A stretch of 64,000 nt of DNA from Alistipes sp. (GCA_017536555.1 JAFXHE010000017.1:58719-122718); one strand, 5' to 3'; shown: positions 1 to 9,249, numbered from the stretch's first letter. A program made the numbers and translations. Notes: a model not told the origin generated them from the letters alone.

Positions 1-1
1 T

Positions 2-301
2 GTCTGTTGCGGAAAGCCTATGGAGGAGCTCACGCCCAATATCGTGGATGCAGCGACAGATATACACATTCCCACTATCACGCGACTTGACGACCATCGC
101 CTGAAGGTCGATGTGGGCAGTGTTCCGCACCCAATGACAGCAGAGCACCACCTCGAATTTATCTACGTGGAAACGTCTTATGGCGGCATTCGCGTAGACC
201 TTACTGATAGTTCAGAGGCTGTGGTATGCACGTGTGAAGGTCGTCTTGTCGCGATATATGCTTACTGCAACCTCCACGGATTATGGGTAACTCAAATGTA
301 G
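2..301 (+). CDS. dfx: Desulfoferrodoxin / superoxide reductase, 3' part (5' end outside window)
   Basis: Superoxide reductases reduce superoxide to hydrogen peroxide in the cytoplasm of anaerobes. The open frame runs back to the window edge and begins V-C-C-G-K-P-M, the end of the desulforedoxin-type N-terminal iron site (the Cys-Cys pair), so the ATG at 20 is internal and the gene starts upstream. Counting from that ATG, the catalytic iron ligands are all present: H16 (DIHIP), H37 (PHPM), H43 (EHH), and C83 and H86 in CNLHGLW. The CC pair points to the two-iron class rather than neelaredoxin. A perfect 13-bp hairpin follows 57 bp downstream. Confidence 0.93.
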   Translation, partial: VCCGKPMEELTPNIVDAATDIHIPTITRLDDHRLKVDVGSVPHPMTAEHHLEFIYVETSYGGIRVDLTDSSEAVVCTCEGRLVAIYAYCNLHGLWVTQM

Positions 302-358
302 TCCTATGTCGCTTCGGTAAAGTTGCATAAGTCGTGCATCTACCCTCCGCTTAAATGT

Positions 359-390
359 GATTACCCGAGAGTCTGAACTCTCGGGTAATC
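359..390. terminator. Perfect 13-bp inverted repeat between convergent genes
   Basis: Arms 359-371 and 378-390 are perfectly complementary around a 6-nt loop (TCTGAA). It lies between the plus-strand superoxide reductase gene and the minus-strand ompH, so it probably ends transcription from both sides. There is no long T-tract on either side. Confidence 0.75.
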
Positions 391-429
391 CTTATTATGC
401 GCCCCTTTTATGGGCTATGTGACATCTTG

Positions 430-975
430 TTACTGTGCTGCGGGAGCGTCAACAATACCAAGCTCCTTCTTAACCTCTGCGGTGATGTCGGTAAGAGCAT
501 CCTTGTCGAAGTATGCCAAGCCTGCAGCCATAGCGTTGTCACCCTCGGTATTGAACACTGCGAGGTAACCTCCATTTTTAGCAATCTTGTTCACAGCCTC
601 CTGTGCCTTGTTGTAGATAGGCTGCAACACCTCTGCCTGCTTCTTCTGCATATCCTGCTGCGCTATCTGCTGGAAGTCGGTATAACGCTGCTGAAGCTCC
701 ATAAGCTCGCGCTCCTTGAGCTGACGTACAGAGTCTGTGAGGGTTGCTGCATTCTTCTCATACTCGGCATAGAGTGTGTTATACTCAACGAGTATCTGCT
801 CCAGCTGATCCTGAAGATCCTTGCCATAGGTCTCAAGGTTGGTCTGTGCCTCCTTTGCCTCGGGCATATTGCCGATGACAGAGCTCATGTCTACTCGTCC
901 GAATTTCTGTGCAAATGCCGATGATGCGCTCAACATAAGCACCACGGCGAGGGTCAGTTTCAAAAAATTCTTCAT
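430..975 (-). CDS. ompH: OmpH/Skp family periplasmic chaperone (copy 1)
   Basis: A 181-residue protein with a signal peptide (cleavage after ...SSAFA) and a mature part that starts QKFGRVDMSSV, the typical OmpH start. Residues about 45-125 are rich in Glu, Gln, Lys and Leu with heptad spacing, matching the coiled-coil tentacles of Skp, which holds unfolded outer-membrane proteins in the periplasm. It ends in an Ala/Pro-rich tail. It follows a second ompH by 43 bp and lies downstream of bamA on the same strand, the usual Bacteroidota order. Confidence 0.92.
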   Translation of the reverse strand: MKNFLKLTLAVVLMLSASSAFAQKFGRVDMSSVIGNMPEAKEAQTNLETYGKDLQDQLEQILVEYNTLYAEYEKNAATLTDSVRQLKERELMELQQRYTDFQQIAQQDMQKKQAEVLQPIYNKAQEAVNKIAKNGGYLAVFNTEGDNAMAAGLAYFDKDALTDITAEVKKELGIVDAPAAQ

Positions 976-1018
976 CTTTATAATTTCATTATTAATTAGT
1001 TACGGTTATTTTTGGCAA

Positions 1019-1525
1019 TTATTTAAGTGCCTCGATGATGCGCTCTGTAAAGTCAACCTTTGATGAGTAGTACAACACAGTGGGGTTTGCTGCGATGTCT
1101 ATCACAAGGTCGTAGCCATACTGCTGTGACACCGACTCGATAGCATCAAACACCCTCTTCTGTATGGGCTGTATGAGCGACATACGCTGCTTCATAAGTT
1201 CACCATCTGTGCCGAAGAGCGACTCCTGATACTCGGTTGCCTCTGACTCCTTTTTGAGGATGTTCTGCTCGTACTGCTGGCGTACGCCCTCGCTCAGTGA
1301 TGCGCGCTGCTGCATATAGTTGTTGTAGAGCTTCTCCACCTCCTGAAACTTGGCATCAACCTTTGCCTGATACTCCGCCGAGAGTGTCTCTATCTGCTCA
1401 AGTGCGCTGTTATACTCCTTGAGTGACTTAAAAACGGTCTCGCTGTTGACAACCATATAGTTTTGTGCTGATGCAATATTTGCTGCGAATAGCACTGCTA
1501 CGAGCGCGATAATCATTCGTTTCAT
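1019..1525 (-). CDS. ompH: OmpH/Skp family periplasmic chaperone (copy 2)
   Basis: A 168-residue exported protein (signal peptide ending ...ANIASA) with an OmpH fold: an N-terminal strand (YMVVNSETVF), a long coiled coil at residues about 40-115, and a C-terminal segment (YGYDLVIDIAANPTVLYYSSKVDFTERI) typical of the family. It is clearly diverged from copy 1, so this is an old tandem pair. A -7 box TATATTTG lies at 1569-1562 on the minus strand, so the two ompH genes may also be transcribed apart from bamA. Confidence 0.92.
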   Translation of the reverse strand: MKRMIIALVAVLFAANIASAQNYMVVNSETVFKSLKEYNSALEQIETLSAEYQAKVDAKFQEVEKLYNNYMQQRASLSEGVRQQYEQNILKKESEATEYQESLFGTDGELMKQRMSLIQPIQKRVFDAIESVSQQYGYDLVIDIAANPTVLYYSSKVDFTERIIEALK

Positions 1526-1561
1526 AGTAGTATTCTCTTTTGGTAATTAATTTTAACTCTA

Positions 1562-1585
1562 CAAATATAATGCTTTATTTTCAAA
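1562..1585 (-). promoter_or_regulatory. Putative promoter of the ompH pair
   Basis: On the minus strand the sequence holds TATATTTG (1569-1562), matching the Bacteroidota -7 consensus TAnnTTTG. A TTTG lies 12 nt upstream (1585-1582). Another TTTG lies 24 nt upstream, so the classical -33 spacing of 19-21 nt is not met here. Confidence 0.5.
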
Positions 1586-1656
1586 TTTATTGCCAAAGTG
1601 GTGATATTATGTGCATTTATACGCGCCTCACCCCCTTTGTAACAAGACATTTATTC

Positions 1657-1793
1657 TCATTATAGAGCAGCCCCACCCTCATAACGTGGACTCTCCTCAT
1701 AGCACAGCACCCACCCCCATAACGTGGCACCCACCTTATAGTATGGCACCTATCCACAAAGCGTGACACCCACCTTATAGTACGGCACCCACA
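1657..1793. repeat. Degenerate tandem repeat, about seven 18-21 nt units
   Basis: Units of about 19 nt start near 1657, 1679, 1697, 1717, 1736, 1756 and 1775. The consensus on the plus strand is roughly YATARYRYGGCACCCACC. The array fills the gap between the bamA stop and the ompH promoter and contains no open frame. Related GGGTGCCA/CTATAA wording appears downstream of tonB near 38700-38765. Function unknown. Confidence 0.6.
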
Positions 1794-1801
1794 CTTGCGG
1801 G

Positions 1802-4357
1802 TTAGAATTGCTGACCGAGTATAAAGTGGAACTGTGAGCCACTTGGCTTGGTCGAGCCATAAGGGGCATCGAAGCCGTAACCCCAGTCGATACCGAGCAT
1901 ACCCACAACGGGGAGGTATAGGCGTACGCCGACACCTGCTGAACGTTTAATCTTGAACGGAGAGAACTCCTTCCACGAGTTGAAACCGTTACCTCCCTCC
2001 AAGAAGCCGAGAACGTATATAGACGAGTTAGGCTTGAGTATCACAGGGTAGCGTAGCTCTACGGTGTACTTATTGTATGCTACAGAGTAGTAGTTTGAGG
2101 GGTCGAGTGCGCCATCCTCATAACCACGCATAGCTATAATATCCACACCATATATATTATATCCCGTCATACCGTCGCCACCAATCTCGAAACGCTCGAA
2201 GGGCGATACCTTGTCCTTGTTGTAGTGACCGAGGTAACCCATCTCTGCACCGAGCATAAGCACAAGGTTCTGGTTGGATGTAAGTGGGAAGAACCAACGT
2301 CCCTTAAGCAGCCACTTGTGGAACTCTATCCAGCGGTAGCGATCCTGATCGCTGAGGTTCTTGTCGGCGTAGTTCTTGCCGTCCCACGCAGAGAATGGCG
2401 GTGTTGCCTGCACCGATAGGGTAAACTCCGAGCCCGAGCGTGAGAAGAAGGGTGCATCGACAGATGAGCGTTGCAGCACCAACTTCAGCGATAGCGTGTT
2501 TGCATTACCGTCGCTCAAGATGAACGAATCCCAGCCCTTAAGACCATAACGCTGGTAGCCCAGCTCACCGTAGAATGTGAAGTATGGGTCGGGCCACTGC
2601 AGACGCTTACCAAAGCCGACGGCAAGACCCATCGAGCGATAGTACATTGTTGCTGCCTGCGTGATGAAGTATGCGTTGTTTTGCTCCGAGATATATCCCG
2701 ACACTGTGAATGAGTTGGGACGACGACCACCCAACCACGGGTCGGTGAAGCTCAATGACAAAGCCTTGTAGTATGTACCATTTGTCTGACCCGATATAGA
2801 CAGACGCTGGTTCTGTCCCGATGGATAGGGTCGCCACGCCCCCTTCTTGAAGAACTTGCGCATAGAGAGGTTGTTGAGCGTGACACCTATTGAGCCGACA
2901 AATGTGCCAGAGCCCCAGCCACCAGCAATGTTAAACTGGTCGGATGCCTTCTCCTGCAATGGCCAATTGATATCCACCAACTCGTCGCTTACAGGTTTGA
3001 TGTCGGGGACTATTGCCTGCTCGTCGAAGTGTCCCATACCCATCAGCGTACGCATAGTCTGCATAAGCAGGGCGCGGTTATATAGCTCACCTGGGCGCAC
3101 ATACAACTCACGACGGATAACCTCGTCGTCGACACGCATATTACCCGAGATGCCCACCTCGTTAATGGTAAAGGGCTTACCCTCGAATACGCGTATCTCA
3201 AGGTCGATAGAGTCTTTGCCCACAACAATCTCGGCGGGCTCGATCTGCGACATTAGGTAGCCATTGTTCTGGTACATCGACGATATAGAGATCTCCTCGG
3301 GGTTCATCTCCTTGCCTATACCCAGTCGCTTGTGCATAGACTTCTTGTCGTATACATCTCCTGCTTGCACGCCAAACATCTTCTGAAGTTGCTCGGTGGT
3401 ATATACCGAGTTACCCACCCATCGCACGTCGCGGATATAATATTTGTCGCCCTCCGAAACGGTTACATCAATGCCGAGTGTCGCCTCGTCAATGTAGTAG
3501 ACGCTGTCGCTGAGGATTGTGGCGTTGCGATAACCGCGCGAGTTGTAGAAGTCGAGCAGCAGCTCCTTGTCGTTGACAAACTCCTCATCGTCGAGCTTAC
3601 GACTCTGGAAGAAGTTTATGCTCTTCTGGTGTGTCTTTTTGAATGTGCGGCGTAGACGCTTATCATCAAATGCCTCGTTGCCCTCAAAGTTGATAGCACC
3701 AATCTTCACCTTGGGGCCACGGTCAATATCGAAGGTGACATTTACGCACTGCTCATATATTGAGTCATTGTCGATGCGTACATCCACCTTGCAGGTGCGG
3801 TAACCCTTCTTCGAGAAGTGGCTCTGTATAAGTTTTACATTTTTGTCGATAACATAGTCCGAGAGCTCGGTGTTGCGGCGTAGCTTAAGCTCCTCCATCA
3901 AGTCCTCGCGCTTGCTCTTGCTCACACCCTCAAACTTCCAAGTGAGGATACGTGCGCGCTCCTTGAGGAAGACCTCCAAGTCGAGCGAGTCGCCCTCGAT
4001 GGTAGCACCAATCTGTATGTCGGAGAAGTAGCGTGGAGCCCACAGACGCTGCATAGCGTTTGATATGAACTTACTCGGCAGATATATCGAGTCGCCCTCC
4101 TCCAAGCCTGCCGACGACTTCAGAATGTCGTGGTTAAGGTACTTGACACCGTGAATGTTGATGTCGCGGATGTAGTATAACTCGCCATCGCCCTCGGTGA
4201 GTATCGGGGCGTGGAGATCGAAGTCTACGGTGTCGCTTATCTCGTTGTTGGCATCATCGCCGATGGTGTAGCGTGTAGATGTCTGCTGCGCATAGGTCGT
4301 GGGGATGCCTGCGAGCAGAGCTACTACGGCGATAAGAAGTATCCTGATTACTCTCAT
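1802..4357 (-). CDS. bamA: Outer membrane protein assembly factor BamA
   Basis: BamA is the outer-membrane insertase for beta-barrel proteins. The 851-residue product has a signal peptide (MRVIRILLIAVVALLAGIPTTYA), POTRA-type repeats from about residue 60 to 450 with recurring forms such as IKAGxxYdxxxL/VGNxxxxDxxLRR, and a C-terminal 16-strand-type barrel ending in Phe (FILGQQF), the usual outer-membrane signature. It is longer than E. coli BamA (810), as is common in Bacteroidota. It lies 11 bp after uppS on the same strand and upstream of two ompH genes, so enzyme, insertase and chaperones are probably co-transcribed. Confidence 0.95.
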   Translation of the reverse strand: MRVIRILLIAVVALLAGIPTTYAQQTSTRYTIGDDANNEISDTVDFDLHAPILTEGDGELYYIRDINIHGVKYLNHDILKSSAGLEEGDSIYLPSKFISNAMQRLWAPRYFSDIQIGATIEGDSLDLEVFLKERARILTWKFEGVSKSKREDLMEELKLRRNTELSDYVIDKNVKLIQSHFSKKGYRTCKVDVRIDNDSIYEQCVNVTFDIDRGPKVKIGAINFEGNEAFDDKRLRRTFKKTHQKSINFFQSRKLDDEEFVNDKELLLDFYNSRGYRNATILSDSVYYIDEATLGIDVTVSEGDKYYIRDVRWVGNSVYTTEQLQKMFGVQAGDVYDKKSMHKRLGIGKEMNPEEISISSMYQNNGYLMSQIEPAEIVVGKDSIDLEIRVFEGKPFTINEVGISGNMRVDDEVIRRELYVRPGELYNRALLMQTMRTLMGMGHFDEQAIVPDIKPVSDELVDINWPLQEKASDQFNIAGGWGSGTFVGSIGVTLNNLSMRKFFKKGAWRPYPSGQNQRLSISGQTNGTYYKALSLSFTDPWLGGRRPNSFTVSGYISEQNNAYFITQAATMYYRSMGLAVGFGKRLQWPDPYFTFYGELGYQRYGLKGWDSFILSDGNANTLSLKLVLQRSSVDAPFFSRSGSEFTLSVQATPPFSAWDGKNYADKNLSDQDRYRWIEFHKWLLKGRWFFPLTSNQNLVLMLGAEMGYLGHYNKDKVSPFERFEIGGDGMTGYNIYGVDIIAMRGYEDGALDPSNYYSVAYNKYTVELRYPVILKPNSSIYVLGFLEGGNGFNSWKEFSPFKIKRSAGVGVRLYLPVVGMLGIDWGYGFDAPYGSTKPSGSQFHFILGQQF

Positions 4358-4368
4358 TTGCGTTGCGA

Positions 4369-5097
4369 TTACTCTATTACGTTGTCTGTGACTAAACCAT
4401 AGCGGCGGTCACGCTGTGTATACGCCTCGATTGCTCTGTCGAATGCCTCCTCGCCGAAGTCGGGCCACAATGTCTCGGGAAAGTAGAATTCGGCATAGGA
4501 AGCCTGCCACAAGAGGAAGTTGCTCAAACGGCACTCGCCACTTGTGCGTATAATTAGGTCGGGATCGGGTGTCGAGGCTGTCATAAGGTGCTGCGATATA
4601 ACCTCCTCATCTATGCTTTCAGCAGCCATCTCGCCACGTGCCACATTGGCGGCTATGTCGCGCACAGCAAGTGTTATCTCACGACGCGACGAGTAGTTGA
4701 ATGCGAGTATTAGCGTGAGTCTATCAGCAGCCGCTGTCGTGCGCTCGATATGGTCAATCATCTCGAGTACACGCTCCGAGAAGCGAGTGCGCTCGCCCAT
4801 AATCTGCACCTTCACACCCTGGCGACACAACTCCTCTGCCTCGTTCATCACAGTCTTGCAGAACAGCTCCATTATAGCATCTACCTCGGCTTGTGGACGA
4901 CCCCAATTCTCAGTTGAGAAGGCGTACAACGTGAGGTAGCTAATGCCATTACGCACGGCAGCACGCACGACAGCACGCACCGAGTCGACACCCGCAATGT
5001 GTCCCTCATAACGCTCCTTGTTACGCTGCTTTGCCCAGCGTCCGTTGCCATCCATAATGATAGCGATGTGTCGTGGTATGTTGCGCTGTTCAGCCAT
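4369..5097 (-). CDS. uppS: Undecaprenyl (di-trans,poly-cis) diphosphate synthase
   Basis: UppS condenses isopentenyl diphosphate onto farnesyl diphosphate to make the C55 lipid carrier for peptidoglycan and surface glycans. The 242-residue protein has the signature blocks in order: IAIIMDGNGRWA (residues about 11-22, with the catalytic Asp), GHxAGxxSV, LTLYAFSTENWGRP, AFNYSSRREI, and DLIIRTSGECRLSNFLLWQ with YAEFYF. A canonical promoter lies just upstream (5117-5147). bamA follows after 11 bp. Confidence 0.96.
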   Translation of the reverse strand: MAEQRNIPRHIAIIMDGNGRWAKQRNKERYEGHIAGVDSVRAVVRAAVRNGISYLTLYAFSTENWGRPQAEVDAIMELFCKTVMNEAEELCRQGVKVQIMGERTRFSERVLEMIDHIERTTAAADRLTLILAFNYSSRREITLAVRDIAANVARGEMAAESIDEEVISQHLMTASTPDPDLIIRTSGECRLSNFLLWQASYAEFYFPETLWPDFGEEAFDRAIEAYTQRDRRYGLVTDNVIE

Positions 5098-5116
5098 AAT
5101 TTAGTCAATAACCCGA

Positions 5117-5147
5117 CAAAGTTATATAAATTTATTTATATTTCAAA
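5117..5147 (-). promoter_or_regulatory. Bacteroidota promoter of the uppS-bamA unit
   Basis: On the minus strand: -33 TTTG (5147-5144), a 19-nt spacer and -7 TAACTTTG (5124-5117). This fits the TTTG/N19-21/TAnnTTTG consensus. The leader before the uppS ATG would be only about 15 nt. Confidence 0.8.
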
Positions 5148-5211
5148 AAATACGACACTGAAGAGTGCCATTTCGCGTGGTTGGCGCGAGTGGTAATATG
5201 CCGACAAAGGG

Positions 5212-6084
5212 TTATCTTGAGTCTACGCCCCACATCATCTTCTCTCTTAACGTGTCGTAGAAGCTATTATTATGCGGCGTAGCCAAAATTAGTGGTTCGG
5301 CGGCAATGCGCAGTGTGATTGTTGCACCATCTTTGAGGGTGTATGTGCGGTTGTCGGCAGAGAGAAATGCCTCGCCACCGCGCGAATCAAGACGCAGGGT
5401 TATTGTCGCGCTGTCGGGTACTACCACAGGACGCATCGTGAGGTTGTGGGGTGCTAACGGCGATAGAACGATGCAGCGACACATAGGGTCTACAACGGGG
5501 CCTCCTGCACTCAACGAGTAGGCGGTGGAGCCTGTGGGTGTCGATACCACGATGCCGTCGCCGTGGTATGTTGCTACAGTGTCGTTGTTGATGCGGGTCT
5601 CGACGCTAACCATTGTTGCGCCGTGGCGATGTATAGCTATCTCGTTTAGGGCAAGACACTTGTTGTAATCAAAGACTATGTCTCCTTCAACCTGCAGCAT
5701 AGAGCGTTGCGTGAATTTCAGTTCACGACGTGCCATACGTTCAAAGAGGGTCTCTATGCCCTTGCCATCATCGGCAGTGAGATACCCTAATCGTCCGCAG
5801 TTGATGCCTACGACGGGAATGTCGCGCGACGGGAGCATACCCACAGCCTCGAGGAGTGTGCCGTCGCCACCATACGTTACCATAATGTCATCACCCGTCG
5901 TTGAAGGGTTGTCGCGGTAGATATGCTCCGCACCGATGACGATGCCCGTGAGGCTTTTGATGGCTGCTGCAAGCTCGCTGTTTAGCGTGTAGTTCATACC
6001 TAAACGCTCGATGGTTGCAAGCATAGTGCGCAGCTGCTCTGGATGGTGGTTTACCTGTGGACGTGAAAAAAGTATGATGTTCAT
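5212..6084 (-). CDS. nadK: NAD kinase
   Basis: NadK phosphorylates NAD to NADP. The 290-residue protein shows the GGDGT motif (residues about 72-76, [12 protein letters not shown]), the NCGRLGYL block, and the C-terminal substrate site [21 protein letters not shown]. Length and motif order match the bacterial family. It lies 114 bp upstream of uppS on the same strand and is divergent from pdxJ; this arrangement is common in Bacteroidales. Confidence 0.95.
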   Translation of the reverse strand: MNIILFSRPQVNHHPEQLRTMLATIERLGMNYTLNSELAAAIKSLTGIVIGAEHIYRDNPSTTGDDIMVTYGGDGTLLEAVGMLPSRDIPVVGINCGRLGYLTADDGKGIETLFERMARRELKFTQRSMLQVEGDIVFDYNKCLALNEIAIHRHGATMVSVETRINNDTVATYHGDGIVVSTPTGSTAYSLSAGGPVVDPMCRCIVLSPLAPHNLTMRPVVVPDSATITLRLDSRGGEAFLSADNRTYTLKDGATITLRIAAEPLILATPHNNSFYDTLREKMMWGVDSR

Positions 6085-6107
6085 TGTGATGAAATGAAAA
6101 AAAATCG

Positions 6108-6115
6108 TAACTTTG
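6108..6115 (+). promoter_or_regulatory. -7 box of the pdxJ-cca unit
   Basis: TAACTTTG matches TAnnTTTG. It falls inside the longest possible reading frame of pdxJ, so the upstream ATG at 6094 would not be transcribed. This decides the pdxJ start at 6139. Confidence 0.7.
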
Positions 6116-6138
6116 TCTTCCGCAAATATACGAAAATT

Positions 6139-6864
6139 ATGACAAAGTTAAGCGTAAACATCAATAAGATTGCCGTTGTGCGCAATTCGCGTGGCGGAAA
6201 TGTGCCTAATTTGCTAAAGGCAGCACTCGATATAGAGCGTTTTGGTGCTGATGGCATCACTGTTCATCCGCGCCCCGATGCACGCCACATTCGTTATCAG
6301 GATGTGCGTGACCTCAAGGCAAATATCGCCACAGAGCTAAATGTTGAGGGTAACCCTATCGAGAGCTTCTGTGAGCTTGTCGAGGAGGTGCGTCCTGCGC
6401 AGGTAACACTCGTGCCCGATGCCGAAGATGCCATAACATCGTCGGCGGGCTGGGACACTATCAAGCATCGCGACTTTCTTGTGGCTATGTGTGAGCGTTT
6501 CCACAAGGCGGGAATACGTGTGAGCATCTTTGTTGACCCTGTTCCCGAGATGGTTGCTGGCGCGAAGGCGTGTGGTGCAGATCGCGTAGAGCTATACACC
6601 GAGGCGTATGCAAGTGGCTATGCCGAGAATCGTGAGGCTGCTATCGAGCCTTATGTCGTAGCTGCCGAGGAGGCGCGTCGTCAGGGCTTGGGACTTAATG
6701 CTGGACACGACCTCAATACCGAGAACCTCCAATACTTCATCGAGCGCATACCGTGGGTCGATGAGGTGTCGATAGGTCACGCCCTTATTAGCGATGCGCT
6801 CTACTGGGGTTTGGAGAATACCGTGGAGACATATCAGCGTTGTATACGTAGAGCCAAGAGGTAG
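6139..6864 (+). CDS. pdxJ: Pyridoxine 5'-phosphate synthase
   Basis: PdxJ condenses 1-deoxyxylulose 5-phosphate with 3-amino-1-hydroxyacetone phosphate to form pyridoxine 5'-phosphate in vitamin B6 synthesis. The 241-residue protein begins [20 protein letters not shown], the family start, and contains [56 protein letters not shown] and [13 protein letters not shown], covering the TIM barrel and active-site loops. A start at 6094 is possible by frame but would include the promoter box. cca starts 3 nt after its stop. Confidence 0.96.
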   Translation: MTKLSVNINKIAVVRNSRGGNVPNLLKAALDIERFGADGITVHPRPDARHIRYQDVRDLKANIATELNVEGNPIESFCELVEEVRPAQVTLVPDAEDAITSSAGWDTIKHRDFLVAMCERFHKAGIRVSIFVDPVPEMVAGAKACGADRVELYTEAYASGYAENREAAIEPYVVAAEEARRQGLGLNAGHDLNTENLQYFIERIPWVDEVSIGHALISDALYWGLENTVETYQRCIRRAKR

Positions 6865-6867
6865 CCG

Positions 6868-8268
6868 ATGCCGTTGAAACATCCCATATTCAAGCATATC
6901 ACATCCGTCGTTGACCGTATGGGTGTGGAGGCGTATGTCGTGGGTGGATATGTGCGCGACTACTACCTACATCGCCCCTCTACCGACATAGATGTCGTGG
7001 TGGTGGGTAGCGGTGTGGCTGTTGCCGAGGAGTTAGGGCGTCAGCTCGGTGTCAAGGTTACGGTGTACCGCACCTACGGTACCGCAATGCTACGTTGGCG
7101 AGGCTCCGAGGTAGAGTTTGTTGGCGCACGCCGTGAGAGCTACACCCCCGAGTCGCGTAACCCGCACGTTGAGCCTGGTACGTTGGAGGATGATCAGCGT
7201 AGGCGCGACTTCACGATAAATGCTATGGCGTGGTCGGTCAATGGCGCGACGTTTGGTGAACTTGTCGATCCGTTTGGTGGTATGGATGACCTTGATGACT
7301 GTATCATACGTACGCCGTGTGAGCCTGAACGCACATTCTCCGATGACCCTTTGCGTATGATGCGTGCTGTGCGCTTTGCGTCGCAGTTAGGCTTCGACAT
7401 CGACGACTCTACGTTTGAGGGTATATGCCGTCAAGCGGAGCGCATAAATATCATATCGCGTGAACGTATATCGGTGGAGCTTAATAAGATACTTGCTTCA
7501 CCTGCGCCGTCAATAGGTCTTACCCTTATGCGCACATCAGGCTTGTTGCGATATGTGCTTCCCGAGTTGGATCGTATGGCGGGTATAGAGCGGAGAGGCA
7601 AGCACGCCCACAAGGATAACTTCGAGCATACTATGAAGGTGCTGGATAATGTAGCACGTCGCACAGATGATTTGTGGCTGCGCTGGGCAGCACTACTCCA
7701 CGATATAGGTAAACCGCAGACCAAGGCTTACGACTCACACGCAGGGTGGACATTCCATCAGCACGAGGCTGTAGGCTCGAAGATTGTGCCACAGATATTT
7801 CGCCGCTTGAAGCTACCTATGAATGAGCCTATGCGCTTTGTGCAGAAGATGGTCTTTCTGCATATGCGTCCTATAGTCCTCTCTGAAGATATGGTCACCG
7901 ACTCGGCTGTGCGCCGACTGCTCTTTGAGGCGGGCGATGATGTCGAGAAGTTGATGTTGTTGTGCGAGGCAGATATCACCTCGGGCAATGATAATAAGGT
8001 GAGGTTGTTCCTCAAGAACTTTGAGCTCGTGCGTGAGAAGATGCGCGATCTTGAGGAGCGTGACCGTATACGTAACTTTCAGCCGCCCGTCACTGGCGAC
8101 CTTATAATGCGCACATATAACCTCCCGCCGTCGTCGGTAATTGGCGAGATTAAGGAGGTCATTAAGAATGCTATCCTCGATGGGGTGATACCTAACGACT
8201 ATGATGCTGCCTATCGGCTTATGGAGGAGGAGGCGGAGCGTCGTGGCATAGCGCGCCCCAAACAGTAG
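6868..8268 (+). CDS. cca: CCA-adding tRNA nucleotidyltransferase / poly(A) polymerase family, HD domain
   Basis: A 466-residue cytoplasmic enzyme that repairs or adds the tRNA 3' CCA end. The nucleotidyltransferase head has GGYVRD, the catalytic pair in STDIDVVVVG, and RRRDFTINAMAW followed by LVDPFGGMDDL. The RNA-binding middle is followed by an HD domain at about residues 265-330 (AALLHDIGKP...FHQHEAVGSK). The ATG directly follows the pdxJ stop, so the two form one unit. Whether it makes full CCA or acts as a poly(A) polymerase cannot be read here; CCA addition is the default. Confidence 0.92.
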   Translation: MPLKHPIFKHITSVVDRMGVEAYVVGGYVRDYYLHRPSTDIDVVVVGSGVAVAEELGRQLGVKVTVYRTYGTAMLRWRGSEVEFVGARRESYTPESRNPHVEPGTLEDDQRRRDFTINAMAWSVNGATFGELVDPFGGMDDLDDCIIRTPCEPERTFSDDPLRMMRAVRFASQLGFDIDDSTFEGICRQAERINIISRERISVELNKILASPAPSIGLTLMRTSGLLRYVLPELDRMAGIERRGKHAHKDNFEHTMKVLDNVARRTDDLWLRWAALLHDIGKPQTKAYDSHAGWTFHQHEAVGSKIVPQIFRRLKLPMNEPMRFVQKMVFLHMRPIVLSEDMVTDSAVRRLLFEAGDDVEKLMLLCEADITSGNDNKVRLFLKNFELVREKMRDLEERDRIRNFQPPVTGDLIMRTYNLPPSSVIGEIKEVIKNAILDGVIPNDYDAAYRLMEEEAERRGIARPKQ

Positions 8269-8336
8269 TAGGTGTTACATAGTGTTCCGATAAGGTGTAT
8301 ATCGAGCTGCGAGCGAGTGTGTTGTGGTTGCCACAA

Positions 8337-8915
8337 TCAGCGTTGCAGCTCGATATATTCTGTATACACGAGCCGCGTGTTGGGGTTTGACGACCACATC
8401 TCTTGACGTATGGCGCGCGTGCCAAAGCGCATAAACCACCAGCGTCGTGGCACACGGTGTACCACCTGGCGTATCGTGTCAACAGAGTGGAGTGAGTAGT
8501 GTATGCTGTCGCGTAGCAATATCCCAGCCAACCTGCTCCATTTATCCGAGTAATTAAATATTTTAACTGTGTCGTGAACGATTATCGTGTCACGTAGCGG
8601 TAGTGTGCCTTCGTGGTGGCTTTCGAGGGCTGTGCGGGCGTAGCTCTCGGCGCGGCGTAACCGTATGCCGAGTTTGCGTATATGCTCGGTGTCAGCCTCA
8701 CGCAGAGCGCGGAACTCGTCGAGTTGCAGGGTTAGTTTCTCCACCGAAGCGGCACTCGTTGAGTCGCGTAGACGGTAGAGTGTAATGCTCTCGATAAGAG
8801 CGTGCTGGTTGCTGTTTAAGCGGCTGTTTTCGCGTCGTAAATCGGCTATGATATAGCCGAAGACGATGGTGGTGGCAGTAGCAATGACCGCCACAATGAA
8901 TAGTAGTCGTTTCAT
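8337..8915 (-). CDS. Membrane-anchored coiled-coil protein, DUF6549-like (phage-linked type)
   Basis: A 192-residue protein with one N-terminal membrane segment (residues about 4-24), a charged coiled coil (27-95), then a conserved-looking C-terminal part with VHRVPRRWWFMRFGTRAIRQ and NPNTRLVYTEYIEL. I recognise this layout from small Bacteroidales proteins that often sit in prophages or near lysis genes, possibly acting like inner-membrane spanins; that role is inference. No other phage gene is nearby, so it looks like a domesticated or orphan copy. A -7 box lies at 9018-9011. Confidence 0.6.
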   Translation of the reverse strand: MKRLLFIVAVIATATTIVFGYIIADLRRENSRLNSNQHALIESITLYRLRDSTSAASVEKLTLQLDEFRALREADTEHIRKLGIRLRRAESYARTALESHHEGTLPLRDTIIVHDTVKIFNYSDKWSRLAGILLRDSIHYSLHSVDTIRQVVHRVPRRWWFMRFGTRAIRQEMWSSNPNTRLVYTEYIELQR

Positions 8916-9249
8916 TGTGTTGTTTGTTTTGTTAGTATTGATAAATGTTGTTGATGCGCGTAGACCGAATTGTTATATGTGGTCTCTGCGTACGGGGTGG
9001 ATATCCAGTGCAAATATAATACATTGCATAGCTCTTTGTCAAGTTTTTATACAAAAATTTAACAATAGACAGTATTTATCCTCTGTTATGATGCTATAAT
9101 TCTGCTATCTATGAATGTGTGGTTGATGTGATGTTCGCTCTATTAAGTGTTTTTTTGGCAGATTTACTCACATTTTATCTTTTTTATTTGTTTTTCTACG
9201 AAAAAAACTATACCTTTGACAAATAGACAAACCTAAAACATCAAACAAT
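8916..9249. other. Intergenic region with two divergent promoters
   Basis: A 334-bp AT-rich gap. On the minus strand a -7 box TATATTTG lies at 9018-9011, serving the coiled-coil protein gene, with a leader of about 90 nt. On the plus strand the iorA promoter lies at 9187-9218. I see no open frame or strong hairpin in between. Confidence 0.6.
9187..9218 (+). promoter_or_regulatory. Bacteroidota promoter of the ior operon
   Basis: -33 TTTG (9187-9190), a 20-nt spacer and -7 TACCTTTG (9211-9218). The ATG of iorA follows 31 nt later, after an A-rich leader. Confidence 0.85.

Noticed and set aside
397-924. Long plus-strand frame opposite ompH
   Set aside because: It is the antisense shadow of a clearly recognised gene; the Leu/Cys-rich product has no family features.
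1657-1793. CRISPR array
   Set aside because: The units are degenerate and contiguous with no unique spacers, and no cas genes are present.
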